A DNA stretch of 64,000 bases from Streptomyces katrae (GTDB taxonomy: Bacteria; Actinomycetota; Actinomycetes; Streptomycetales; Streptomycetaceae), in NCBI RefSeq assembly GCF_000717655.1, contig NZ_JNZY01000006.1:62001-126000 (forward strand), in the 5' to 3' direction. Below, piece after piece: positions 46,318 to 54,191 of the stretch (position 1 is its first letter; each line of letters opens with the position of its first letter). Under the pieces are notes generated by a model. That model was not told the DNA's origin and did not search any database. It was given only the letters and a program-made list of their open reading frames with translations. The position numbers were made by a program, and so were the translations under genes.

Positions 46318-47031
46318 TCACGCGGGCAGGCTGTTGCGGTGCGAGCTCCGCCGGGCCGCGCTGAACAGGGCCTGGATCTGCACCCCGGACTGCTCGACGT
46401 CGTCGAGCGGCGAGGGGAACGGCAGCCGCACGTCGCGGTGCCCGCCCCGCTGCTCCAGGCGCAGGGTGATCCCGTACCGGTCCATGGCGAGCGGCAGTAC
46501 GCGGAAGATCGGGCCGGCGGGCAGCGGCCGGACCAGTCGCAGCAGGAGGGTGACGAGTTCGGCGTGGTCGTCGAGGAGGTGCGTGAGCATCCCGCCCTCG
46601 AACGGCGCGAGGGGGTCGGGGCAGGCCGCGTCGAGCTCTTCGAGGCCGACGTACGAGCGGCCCTCCGCGGTCTCGAGGACGGCGCGGCCGAATTCCATGC
46701 AGGTGGAGTCGGCGCCTCCGTCCGTGTAGGGCGAGAGCAGCCGGCCGAGGATCGTGACGCGGGCACGCACCCGGTCCCGTACGGGGGTGGGGGCGATGTC
46801 GGTGAACTCCAGCCGGATCGACGGCCGGTACTCGCCGTCGCCTCCGGGCTCGGCGGGGTGCAGGTGCAGCCGCCCCATCGGGTCGGACCCGTCGAGGTGG
46901 CGGACCTCGCTGCGCAGCCCGTCGGTGACGACGGTCATGGAGTGGGCGGCGACCAGGACCGACCGGACCCGCTCGGCGTCGGTGGGCCGGCCGGCGGCCG
47001 GGGTGGCAGGGGCAGCACCGGACATGCGCAT
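46318..47031 (-). CDS. DUF2470 domain protein
   Basis: 237 residues. It resembles the DUF2470 domain found at the C-terminus of haem-utilisation (HugZ-like) proteins, with the segments VLVAAHSMTVVTDGLRSEVRHLDGSD and ELDAACPDPLAPFEGGMLTHLLDDHAE; here it is a stand-alone protein. An iron box lies 32 bases upstream of the ATG, consistent with a role in iron or haem metabolism. Start at ATG 47031 behind GGAGAG. The biochemical function is unknown. Confidence 0.75.
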   Translation of the reverse strand: MRMSGAAPATPAAGRPTDAERVRSVLVAAHSMTVVTDGLRSEVRHLDGSDPMGRLHLHPAEPGGDGEYRPSIRLEFTDIAPTPVRDRVRARVTILGRLLSPYTDGGADSTCMEFGRAVLETAEGRSYVGLEELDAACPDPLAPFEGGMLTHLLDDHAELVTLLLRLVRPLPAGPIFRVLPLAMDRYGITLRLEQRGGHRDVRLPFPSPLDDVEQSGVQIQALFSAARRSSHRNSLPA

Positions 47032-47062
47032 GCGGATCTCTCCATCGTCCTGGGCGAATGAC

Positions 47063-47081
47063 TTAGGTATGCCTAACCTAA
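47063..47081 (-). promoter_or_regulatory. Iron box (DmdR/IdeR-type operator)
   Basis: TTAGGTATGCCTAACCTAA matches 16 of 19 positions of the actinobacterial iron box TTAGGTTAGGCTAACCTAA. It is flanked by GCGAAT and ATTCGC. It lies in the divergent gap between the DUF2470 gene and the SepF-like gene, close to the former, and predicts repression in iron-replete cells. Confidence 0.8.
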
Positions 47082-47193
47082 CCTATTCGCTTTTGCAGGA
47101 GTACCCCGCGTCGCTCGTGTCGTTGTTGGGCTGAACGGGTGAAACGCGAGAGGATGGCGGGATGCACATGAAGCGCACGGCCGAGGCGGCCCG

Positions 47194-47589
47194 GTGAGCA
47201 GGTACGACGTCACGGACGAACAGTGGGAGGGGCTCGCGCAGGTGGTCCCCCTGCGCAGTCGCAACGAGTGGCCCTCCCGGGTGGACCACCGCACGATCCC
47301 CACGGCGCCGGGAGCCGCCGCGGCGGAGCAGCGGCGCTTCGTCGTGATCCGGGTCCAGATCTTCGCCGATGCCCGGGAGGTGGCCGAGTACCTGATCGCG
47401 CAGATCCCGGTGCTGCTCGACCTCACCGGCGCGGACAGCGAAGTGGCCAAGCGGATCCTCGACTTCAGCAGCGGCGTGGTCTTCGGACTCGGCAGCGGGA
47501 TGCACCGCGTCGACCGGAACGTATTCCTGCTGGCGCCCGTCGGGACCGAGGTCGAGGGGATCGCGGCCGCCGCCGTCCCCCGATCGTAG
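47194..47589 (+). CDS. SepF-like protein (SflA/SflB type)
   Basis: 131 residues. The C-terminal 75 match the SepF fold: RVQIFADAREVAEYL, then GADSEVAKRILDFSSGVVFGLGSGMHRVDRNVFLLAP. SepF tethers FtsZ to the membrane; Streptomyces has the main SepF in the dcw cluster and extra SepF-like paralogues. The N-terminus here has no clear membrane-binding amphipathic helix. The GTG start overlaps by GTGA an 11-codon frame (47162-47197) with its own GAGAGG site, so initiation may be coupled. Confidence 0.8.
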   Translation: MSRYDVTDEQWEGLAQVVPLRSRNEWPSRVDHRTIPTAPGAAAAEQRRFVVIRVQIFADAREVAEYLIAQIPVLLDLTGADSEVAKRILDFSSGVVFGLGSGMHRVDRNVFLLAPVGTEVEGIAAAAVPRS

Positions 47590-47656
47590 GAAGGTCGCCG
47601 GGGCGGAACGGTTCGCCGAGCCCACCGGGGGTCCGGCGGGCCGTACCGTCCGGCGC

Positions 47657-48973
47657 ATGGACGCCACCTTGGACGCGGCGGAGGCCTCTGCGCCCGCCGC
47701 GTTATCCGATGCCCCCGCCGGCCCGCCGGTTCACGATGCTCCGCCGGCCGAGGACGCCGTGCCGCCCGGCACCTCGCTGGCCGACGCCGCCTTGCCGTCC
47801 GATCGCGACGTGCCGCCCCACCCCGCCGAAGGGGCCGCGCGGCCCCTCGTGCACCACCGGCCCGCCGTCACCGAGTTGCGGCTCTCCGCCTTCGGGGCGC
47901 ACCGTGCGGCCGTCTTCCCGCTCGGGCCCGTGACCTTCCTGACCGGCTCCAGCGGCAGCGGCAAGACCCAGGCCCTGGCCGCCTACGAGGCCCTGGCCGG
48001 GCTCGGAGCCGGTGCCACCCTCGAGGAGGCGTTTCCCGACCCGCGGGCCCGGATCCCCGACCGGGCCCTGCCCGACGGCGACGGGCGGCGCGGATTCCGC
48101 ATCGGCTGCACCGTCGACGGCCCGGCCGGGCCCGTCCGCCTCGACCTCGCCGTCCAGGCCGAGCCCGTACTGCGGATCGTCGGCGAACGGCTCTCGGTGG
48201 ACGGGCAGGTCCTGCTCGGCACCGCCCTGCGCGACCCCGGCCGGCGCTCCGTACAGGCCTCCTGGCTGACGGGCGGGGCCGTCGGCGTCACCCGGGCCCC
48301 GCTGCCCGACGACCGGCTCGGCACCGCCCTGCTCCCGCTGCGCGTGGCCGGCGCCACGGCCGGACAACGGCAGGTCCTCGCCGCCGCCGAGCAGGTCGTG
48401 GTGGCCCTGCGCTCGGTGTTCCCCTGCGACCCGCGGCCCGAGCGGATGCGGGCCCCCGTCCCGCCGGGTGCGGGCCGGCTGCTCGGCGACTGCGCCAACC
48501 TGGCCGACGTCCTGCGCCGGACCCGCCACGAGTGCGGCACCCGCCATGCACTGCTGGCCGCGGCGGCGCGGACCGGCTGTGCGGGCCCGGTGGAGGGGCT
48601 GGACGTACGGGCTCCCGCGCACGGCCCGGTCACGGCGCTGCTGGACCGCGGCTCCGCGGGGCCCGCCACCGAACTGGGCCGGCTCGGTGCGGGCGAGCTC
48701 CGCTTCCTCGCGCTGGCGCTGGTCCTGCTGACCGGCCCGGGAGTGCTGGACATGGACCCGGCCGCCGAACTGCTGTCCGCCCGGCAGGCGCTGACCGTCC
48801 TCGCCGACGGCTTCGACCGCGGCCTGGACCGGCGGCAGAGCGCCGAGCTGCTGCGGCTGGCCCTGCTGTGCTGCGGCCGCGGCCATGTCCGCCTGCTCGC
48901 CGCGGTGGGGGAGGAGACGGCCGCGGCGGCCCGTGTGACCCCGGGGGTCACGGTGGTAGACCTGGGGCCATGA
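47657..48973 (+). CDS. AAA/ABC-type ATPase of unknown role
   Basis: 438 residues. After a Pro/Ala-rich N-terminus of about 70 residues comes a RecF/SMC-like ATPase: VTELRLSAFGAHRAAVFPLG, Walker A GSSGSGKT (about 99-106) and, near the end, an ABC-like segment LGAGELRFLALALVLLTG. A Walker B Asp-Glu pair is not obvious, so ATP hydrolysis is uncertain. An in-frame TTA at codon 16 (47702-47704) predicts bldA dependence. It overlaps the MazG-like gene by ATGA, so the two proteins are probably made together. Target unknown. Confidence 0.75.
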   Translation: MDATLDAAEASAPAALSDAPAGPPVHDAPPAEDAVPPGTSLADAALPSDRDVPPHPAEGAARPLVHHRPAVTELRLSAFGAHRAAVFPLGPVTFLTGSSGSGKTQALAAYEALAGLGAGATLEEAFPDPRARIPDRALPDGDGRRGFRIGCTVDGPAGPVRLDLAVQAEPVLRIVGERLSVDGQVLLGTALRDPGRRSVQASWLTGGAVGVTRAPLPDDRLGTALLPLRVAGATAGQRQVLAAAEQVVVALRSVFPCDPRPERMRAPVPPGAGRLLGDCANLADVLRRTRHECGTRHALLAAAARTGCAGPVEGLDVRAPAHGPVTALLDRGSAGPATELGRLGAGELRFLALALVLLTGPGVLDMDPAAELLSARQALTVLADGFDRGLDRRQSAELLRLALLCCGRGHVRLLAAVGEETAAAARVTPGVTVVDLGP

Positions 48974-49350
48974 GCGATGCCCACGACACAGAGCACTCCG
49001 AAGAGCGGCTGCACCAACTGCAGCGGCGGCTGGCCGAGTTCGCCGCGGCGCGCGGCTGGGAGCCGTACCACACGCCCAAGAACCTGGCCGCGGCGGTGAG
49101 CGTGGAGGCTTCCGAACTGGTCGAAATCTTCCAGTGGCTGACCCCGGAACAGTCGGCGGAGGTCATGGAGAAGCCGGAAACCGCGCACCGCGTGGCCGAC
49201 GAGGTGGCCGACGTGCTGGCGTATCTGCTGCAATTCTGTGAGGTTCTCGGGGTGGATGTGCTGGATGCGCTCGCCGCGAAGATCGAGAGGAACGAGCTCC
49301 GGTTCCCGGTGACGGGGCCTCCGGCATCGAATTGTCACTCTTCGGAGTGA
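48970..49350 (+). CDS. MazG-like nucleotide pyrophosphohydrolase
   Basis: 126 residues, one MazG-like domain. The metal-binding motif ExxE is in SVEASELVEIFQW, and DEVADVLAYLLQF is the ExxD helix; FAAARGWEPYHTPKNLA is typical of the family. It would hydrolyse (d)NTPs or modified nucleotides to monophosphates. The ATG lies inside the ATPase stop region (ATGA). Confidence 0.88.
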   Translation: MSDAHDTEHSEERLHQLQRRLAEFAAARGWEPYHTPKNLAAAVSVEASELVEIFQWLTPEQSAEVMEKPETAHRVADEVADVLAYLLQFCEVLGVDVLDALAAKIERNELRFPVTGPPASNCHSSE

Positions 49351-49471
49351 TGGCGTCGTCCACAACCATGTTTGTGTCCATAGATTTCCGAATACCCCTG
49401 GCTTTACTGGCCCATTGCCCTCACTCTGGGTAGTGGTGAGAACGGGATGTCGTGCGGACGGGGGACGGCAT

Positions 49472-49957
49472 ATGGATGCGGTACGGCTCATCGCGGCCGG
49501 CCGGCACGCGCTGGCACAGAGCGGGGCGGCGATGGACATCGTGGGCGAGGCCTGGCAGGCCCAGGCGCTCGCGCAGGGGATAGGGAGCTGGCTGGCGGTC
49601 ACCGGGCCGCCAGAGCTGAGATCGGAGGCACGGGGACTGGGTGAGGCAGGGAGCAGAGGCTGCGGGGTGCTCGACAGAGCCGCCCTGTGCAGCGAGGGCA
49701 GCGCGCCCGACTATCCGCCGAGAGCGGCGCAGCTGACGGAGGTGGCGGATGTCCGCCAGGCTCTGCTCGGACTGCAGGCGTTGCTGGGCGAAGTGGGGAT
49801 AGCCCTGGTCGGGGTGGCCTGCGCGACGGACGACGAAGGCCTGTACTGGCAGTGCATAGAGTCCATCGACGCGGCCGACGAATCGAGCGACCGGGTCCGG
49901 GCCGTCCTGCGGCGCCTGGCGGTGCGCGAACGGGGATCCGCCTCGGGCGTGGCCTGA
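49472..49957 (+). CDS. DUF6099-type conserved Streptomyces protein
   Basis: 161 residues beginning MDAVRLIAAGRHALAQSG with IVGEAWQAQALAQGIG, matching what I recall as the DUF6099 family. It is mostly helical and has no catalytic motif. ATG 49472 has only weak complementarity upstream (GGGGACGG); the frame could start further upstream, but the conserved part starts here. The 121-base gap before it is locally AT-richer and may hold its promoter. Confidence 0.7.
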   Translation: MDAVRLIAAGRHALAQSGAAMDIVGEAWQAQALAQGIGSWLAVTGPPELRSEARGLGEAGSRGCGVLDRAALCSEGSAPDYPPRAAQLTEVADVRQALLGLQALLGEVGIALVGVACATDDEGLYWQCIESIDAADESSDRVRAVLRRLAVRERGSASGVA

Positions 49958-50028
49958 CAGGAGCGGGAGAACGGCGGAACGGCGGCATCGGGTCTTGGGT
50001 CCCGCCGTGCGCGACGGGACCCGCACGG

Positions 50029-50304
50029 TCAGTACGACCGGTAGGACGGGCGCTCGCTCTCGGGGGCACGGCCGCCCGGGGCCGGAGGTGTGCCGGGGGC
50101 GCGGTCCGTGGAGTTCTGGAGGTCGGCGTCGAGCTGCGACAGGTCGGCGTTCAGCGCCGCCATCAGCTCTTCCATCTGCTGCAGCAGGCCCTTCGGTGCG
50201 CCGCCCTGGCCGGCCGTCGCGGGCTCCTGACGTGCGTGGTCGTGTGCTGCCTGTCCGGTCTGTCCGTTCTGTTGGCGGGTCTCCGGCACGGCCTCGTGGG
50301 ACAT
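50029..50304 (-). CDS. Small hypothetical protein (91 aa)
   Basis: 91 residues: a polar Gln-rich N-terminus, a central helix GLLQQMEELMAALNADLSQLDADLQNS that looks like a short amphipathic coil, and a Pro/Arg-rich tail ending YRSY. It starts at ATG 50304 behind AGGCCGCC-type weak signals. It is convergent with the DUF6099 gene and divergent from the F420-type oxidoreductase gene. Function unknown. Confidence 0.6.
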   Translation of the reverse strand: MSHEAVPETRQQNGQTGQAAHDHARQEPATAGQGGAPKGLLQQMEELMAALNADLSQLDADLQNSTDRAPGTPPAPGGRAPESERPSYRSY

Positions 50305-50526
50305 GGCGGCCTCCTCGGCCCTGGCCCTTCCACGACGGAAGGGGGCGGTGGACGCACCGGCGGTGGGCCGCCGGCGCGCGGGCCGGGCGGTCCGGCTCCG
50401 TCCGAGCCAACGATCTCCGTCCGGGCTGGTCACTGGCCCGACGCGGGGCGGACCGCCGGGTTGACGCAGATTCACCCTGCCGGGGTGGGACGGGGCCGCC
50501 TGCCGGAGGTGGCCCGGCGAGGCAGG

Positions 50527-51459
50527 ATGGGAGGCATGGATCTCCGTATTTTCACCGAACCCCAGCAGGGCGCCAGCTACGACACCCTCCTGACCGTCGC
50601 CAAGGCCACCGAGGACCTGGGCTTCGACGCGTTCTTCCGGTCCGACCACTATCTGCGGATGGGCTCGGCGGACGGCCTGCCCGGGCCCACCGATGCCTGG
50701 ATCACGCTCGCGGGCCTGGCCCGGGAGACGCGGCGGATCCGGCTGGGCACGCTGATGACGGCCGGCACCTTCCGGCTGCCCGGTGTGCTCGCCATCCAGG
50801 TGGCCCAGGTCGACCAGATGTCCGGAGGCCGGATCGAACTGGGGCTGGGCGCGGGCTGGTTCGAGGAGGAGCACAAGGCGTACGGCATTCCCTTCCCGGC
50901 GGAGCGGATGGCCCGGCTGGAGGAGCAGCTGGCCATCGTCACCGGCCTGTGGGCCACCGGTCCCGGAGCCACGTTCGACTACGCCGGCACCCACTACCGG
51001 GTGGAGAAGTCCCCCGCGCTGCCCAAGCCGGCCCAGGTGAAGGTGCCGGTGCTCATCGGCGGCCACGGCGCGAAGCGCACCCCGCGCCTCGCCGCCCGGT
51101 ACGCGGACGAGTTCAACATGCCGTTCGCGTCGATCGCGGACAGCGAGCGGCAGTTCGGCCGGGTGCGCCGGGCAGCCGAGGAGGCCGGGCGGGGCGCCGA
51201 CGACCTCGTCTACTCCAACGCCCTCGTGGTGTGCGTCGGCAAGGACGACGCCGAGGTCGCCCGCCGGGCCGCCGCCATCGGCCGCGACGTGGACGAGCTC
51301 AAGGCCAACGGCCTGGCCGGCTCCCCGGCCGAGGTCGTGGAGAAGATCGGCGCCTACGCGGCCGTCGGCAGCTCCCGCGTCTACCTCCAGTTGCTCGACC
51401 TCGACGACCTGGACCACCTGGAGCTGATCTCGGCCCAGGTGCTGTCCCAGCTCGGCTGA
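50527..51459 (+). CDS. LLM-class F420-dependent oxidoreductase
   Basis: 310 residues, luciferase-like monooxygenase fold. Visible motifs are GFDAFFRSDHYLRM near the N-terminus, RIRLGTLMTAGTFRLPGVLA, and GRIELGLGAGWFEEEHKAYG, which place it in the F420-dependent TIGR03560-like group. ATG 50527 has GAGG four bases upstream; the second ATG at 50536 begins the conserved MDLRIFTEPQQGA but has its GGGAGG only one base away. The substrate is unknown. It is followed after 16 bases by the homocysteine methyltransferase gene. Confidence 0.88.
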   Translation: MGGMDLRIFTEPQQGASYDTLLTVAKATEDLGFDAFFRSDHYLRMGSADGLPGPTDAWITLAGLARETRRIRLGTLMTAGTFRLPGVLAIQVAQVDQMSGGRIELGLGAGWFEEEHKAYGIPFPAERMARLEEQLAIVTGLWATGPGATFDYAGTHYRVEKSPALPKPAQVKVPVLIGGHGAKRTPRLAARYADEFNMPFASIADSERQFGRVRRAAEEAGRGADDLVYSNALVVCVGKDDAEVARRAAAIGRDVDELKANGLAGSPAEVVEKIGAYAAVGSSRVYLQLLDLDDLDHLELISAQVLSQLG

Positions 51460-51475
51460 GGGAGGCGAACGTCCG

Positions 51476-52411
51476 ATGCCCCGCGCGTCCGGCCCGCTCG
51501 CCGAAGCCCTGGCCCGCAGGGCCGTGCTCCTGGACGGCGGGCTGAGCAACCAGCTCACCGACCAGGGCTGCGACCTGTCCGGCGGCCTGTGGTCGGGCCG
51601 GGTGCTCGCCGAGCGGCCGGACCAGGTGGAGGCCGCCCACACGGCGTACGCGCGGGCCGGCGCCGAGGTGCTGATCACCGCCAGCTACCAGGTGGGGTAC
51701 GAGGCCTTCGCCGCCCACGGCCACGACCGGGCCGCGACCACCGCCCTGCTGCACCGCAGCGTCGCTCTCGCCGCGCGGGCGGCAGAGGCCGCGGACCACG
51801 AAGTCTGGGTCGCCGCCTCGGTCGGCCCGTACGGGGCGGTGCTCGCGGACGGCTCCGAGTACCGCGGGCGGTACGGGCTGAGCGTGCGCGAGCTCGCCGC
51901 CTTCCACCGCCCGCGCATCGAGGCGCTGCTCGAGGCGGGCCCCGACGTCCTGGCCCTGGAGACCGTCCCGGACGCCACCGAGGCCGAAGCCCTCCTCACC
52001 GCCCTCGCCGGGACCGGCGCCCCCGCCTGGCTGAGCTACACCGTGGCCGGCGCCCGCACCCGCGCCGGCCAGCCCCTCCCCGAGGCCTTCGCCCTCGCGG
52101 CCGGGATCCCGGAGATCATCGCCCTCGGCGTCAACTGCTGCGACCCGGCGGACGTGCTGCCCGCCCTCGAGGCGGCTGCCACCGTCGCCGCCACACCGCT
52201 CCTGGCCTACCCCAACGACGGCTCCGTCTGGCACGCGCCCACCGCCACCTGGCAAGCCCCCGCCCGACCCGCCCCCTGGCCCGTCGGGGCCTGGCGCACG
52301 ACGGGTGCCCGCCTGATGGGCGGCTGCTGCCGCATCGGCCCGCCCCGCATCAAGGAACTGGCCGCCGAAATCCAGGAGGGCGGGAGCAGTCAGCGGCGCC
52401 AGCGATCCTGA
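51476..52411 (+). CDS. mmuM: Homocysteine S-methyltransferase
   Basis: 311 residues. The three zinc-binding Cys are in GVNCCDP and GGCCRIGP, and the N-terminal LLDGGLSNQL matches the family. MmuM transfers a methyl group from S-methylmethionine or SAM to homocysteine, giving methionine. It lies 16 bases after the F420-type gene and may share its transcript. Its last 22 bases overlap a minus-strand frame described at 52390-52717. Confidence 0.92.
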   Translation: MPRASGPLAEALARRAVLLDGGLSNQLTDQGCDLSGGLWSGRVLAERPDQVEAAHTAYARAGAEVLITASYQVGYEAFAAHGHDRAATTALLHRSVALAARAAEAADHEVWVAASVGPYGAVLADGSEYRGRYGLSVRELAAFHRPRIEALLEAGPDVLALETVPDATEAEALLTALAGTGAPAWLSYTVAGARTRAGQPLPEAFALAAGIPEIIALGVNCCDPADVLPALEAAATVAATPLLAYPNDGSVWHAPTATWQAPARPAPWPVGAWRTTGARLMGGCCRIGPPRIKELAAEIQEGGSSQRRQRS

Positions 52412-52717
52412 CCGGGACCCTTGCAGGTACAGACGCTGCCGTTCTTGCCGATGCCGGTTGCCCCGGACGGGGAGCAGAACGCCCCCGGTGTGACGGTGCC
52501 CGCGCCTGCGCCGCCGCTGCCGGAACCTCCGGAGGACCCCCCCGGAGGACGAACCCCGCGACGGGGGCACTGGACAGGACACGGGGAACGACGTGGGCCG
52601 GGGACCGTACAGCGCCGGACGTGCGGGCGCCGGGTACTTGCCCGGATCGGTACCGGCGGGCGGGGCGGCAGGTGGAGGGGGGAAATCCAGTGGCCCCCGC
52701 CATCGGGCGACAGGCAT
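52390..52717 (-). pseudogene. Small Gly/Ser-linker protein, apparently frameshifted in a G7 tract
   Basis: Reading from ATG 52717 one frame runs MPVARWRGPLDF to SRGSSSGG. At a run of seven G on the coding strand (52543-52537) the sensible frame shifts: with one G fewer it continues GGSGSGGAGAGTVTPGAFC, then SPSGATGIGKNGSVCTCKG and QDRWRR before a TGA at 52390-52392. The C-terminal CSPxGATG...C.C...RWR pattern looks like a genuine conserved domain, and its frame has no start codon of its own for over 100 codons. The front half is less convincing. It could be a pseudogene, a sequencing error or a phase-variable tract. Confidence 0.45.
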
Positions 52718-52727
52718 GCTGAGCTGC

Positions 52728-54191
52728 ATGTTCTTGACGATCTCCACCACTGGCAGTGCTGAGCACCCGGCCACCGATCTGGGCTTTTTGCTGCACAAGC
52801 ACCCTGGGAAGGTGCAGGCGTTCTCCACCTCCCATGGCACCGCCCACGTCTTCTACCCCGAGGCCACGGATGCGCGGTGCACGGCGGCTCTGCTGCTCGA
52901 GGTGGATCCCGTCGCGCTCGTGCGGCGCGGGCAGGGCAAGGGGCGGGGCGGGGCGCCCGACGCCGCGCTCGCGCAGTACGTCAACGACCGGCCGTACGCG
53001 GCCTCCTCGCTGCTCGCCGTCGCGCTCAGTTCCGTCTTCCGCAGCGCGCTCAAGGGCCAGTGCACCGCCCGGCCCGAGCTGCCGGAGCAGGCCCGTCCGC
53101 TGCGGATCGAGATCCCGGTGCTGCCCGCCCGGGGCGGGGCGGCCCTGGTGCACCGGCTGTTCGACCCGCTCGGCTGGGACCTCGTACAGGCCGAACCCGT
53201 GCCGCTCGACGAGCAGTTCCCGGAGTGGGGGGACTCCCGGTACGTGCGGCTCGTCCTGGAGGGCGGGCTGCGGCTCGCCGACGCGCTGCGGCAGCTCTAC
53301 GTCCTGCTGCCCGTGCTCGACGACGCCAAGCACTACTGGGTCGCCCCCGACGAGGTGGACAAGCTGCTGCGCGCCGGAGACGGCTGGCTGGCCGCGCACC
53401 CCGAGAACGGACTCATCAGTGCTCGTTATCTCGCCCGGCACAAACGGCTGACCCGCGACGCCCTGGAGCGGTTGGAGCTGCTTCGGCTGGCCGAGGCCGA
53501 CGGCAGCGAGGTCGAGGAGCTCGACAACGCCGTGGGTGAGATCGAGGAGAAGCCCGTGCCGCTCGCCGTGCAGCGCCGCGAGGCGATCCTCGCCGCTCTG
53601 CGCGCCGTCGGCGCGGCCCGGGTCCTCGACCTCGGCTGCGGACAGGGCCAGCTGGTGCAGGCCCTCCTCAAGGACGTGGCCTTCACCGAGATCGTCGGTG
53701 TCGACGTGTCCGTGCGTGCCCTCGCCATGGCCGCGAAGCGGCTGCGCCTCGAGCAGATGGGGGAGCGCCAGAGCAGTCGTGTGCAGCTGCTGCAGGGTTC
53801 GCTCGCCTACACCGACAAGCGGCTGGCCGGGTACGACGCGGCGGTGCTCAGCGAGGTCATCGAGCACCTGGACCTGCCGCGGCTGCCGGCCCTGGAGTAC
53901 GCGGTGTTCGGCTCGGCCCGCCCCCGCACCGTCCTCGTCACCACCCCGAACGTCGAGTACAACGTCCGCTGGGAGACCCTGCCCGCCGGGCACGTCCGGC
54001 ACGGCGACCACCGCTTCGAGTGGACCCGCACGGAGTTCCGTACCTGGGCCGGCGAAGTCGCCGAACGGTACGGGTACGCCGCCGAGTTCGTTCCCGTCGG
54101 GGACGACGACCCCGAGGTGGGGCCGCCGACCCAGATGGCCGTCTTCACACAGATCAGCACCGATAGCAAGAAGGAGGGTGAGGTCGCATGA
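52728..54191 (+). CDS. hen1: 3' terminal RNA ribose 2'-O-methyltransferase Hen1
   Basis: 487 residues. The N-terminal half is the bacterial Hen1 domain that activates the Pnkp ligase (LGFLLHKHPGKVQAF start). The C-terminal half is a methyltransferase with SAM motif VLDLGCGQGQ (about 298-307), the metal-binding EVIEH near 374-378, and the distal His in RHGDHRFEW near 425. Hen1 methylates the 2'-OH at the 3' end of cleaved RNA before ligation, so that the repaired site resists renewed cleavage. Start ATG 52728. It overlaps pnkp by ATGA. Confidence 0.95.
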   Translation: MFLTISTTGSAEHPATDLGFLLHKHPGKVQAFSTSHGTAHVFYPEATDARCTAALLLEVDPVALVRRGQGKGRGGAPDAALAQYVNDRPYAASSLLAVALSSVFRSALKGQCTARPELPEQARPLRIEIPVLPARGGAALVHRLFDPLGWDLVQAEPVPLDEQFPEWGDSRYVRLVLEGGLRLADALRQLYVLLPVLDDAKHYWVAPDEVDKLLRAGDGWLAAHPENGLISARYLARHKRLTRDALERLELLRLAEADGSEVEELDNAVGEIEEKPVPLAVQRREAILAALRAVGAARVLDLGCGQGQLVQALLKDVAFTEIVGVDVSVRALAMAAKRLRLEQMGERQSSRVQLLQGSLAYTDKRLAGYDAAVLSEVIEHLDLPRLPALEYAVFGSARPRTVLVTTPNVEYNVRWETLPAGHVRHGDHRFEWTRTEFRTWAGEVAERYGYAAEFVPVGDDDPEVGPPTQMAVFTQISTDSKKEGEVA

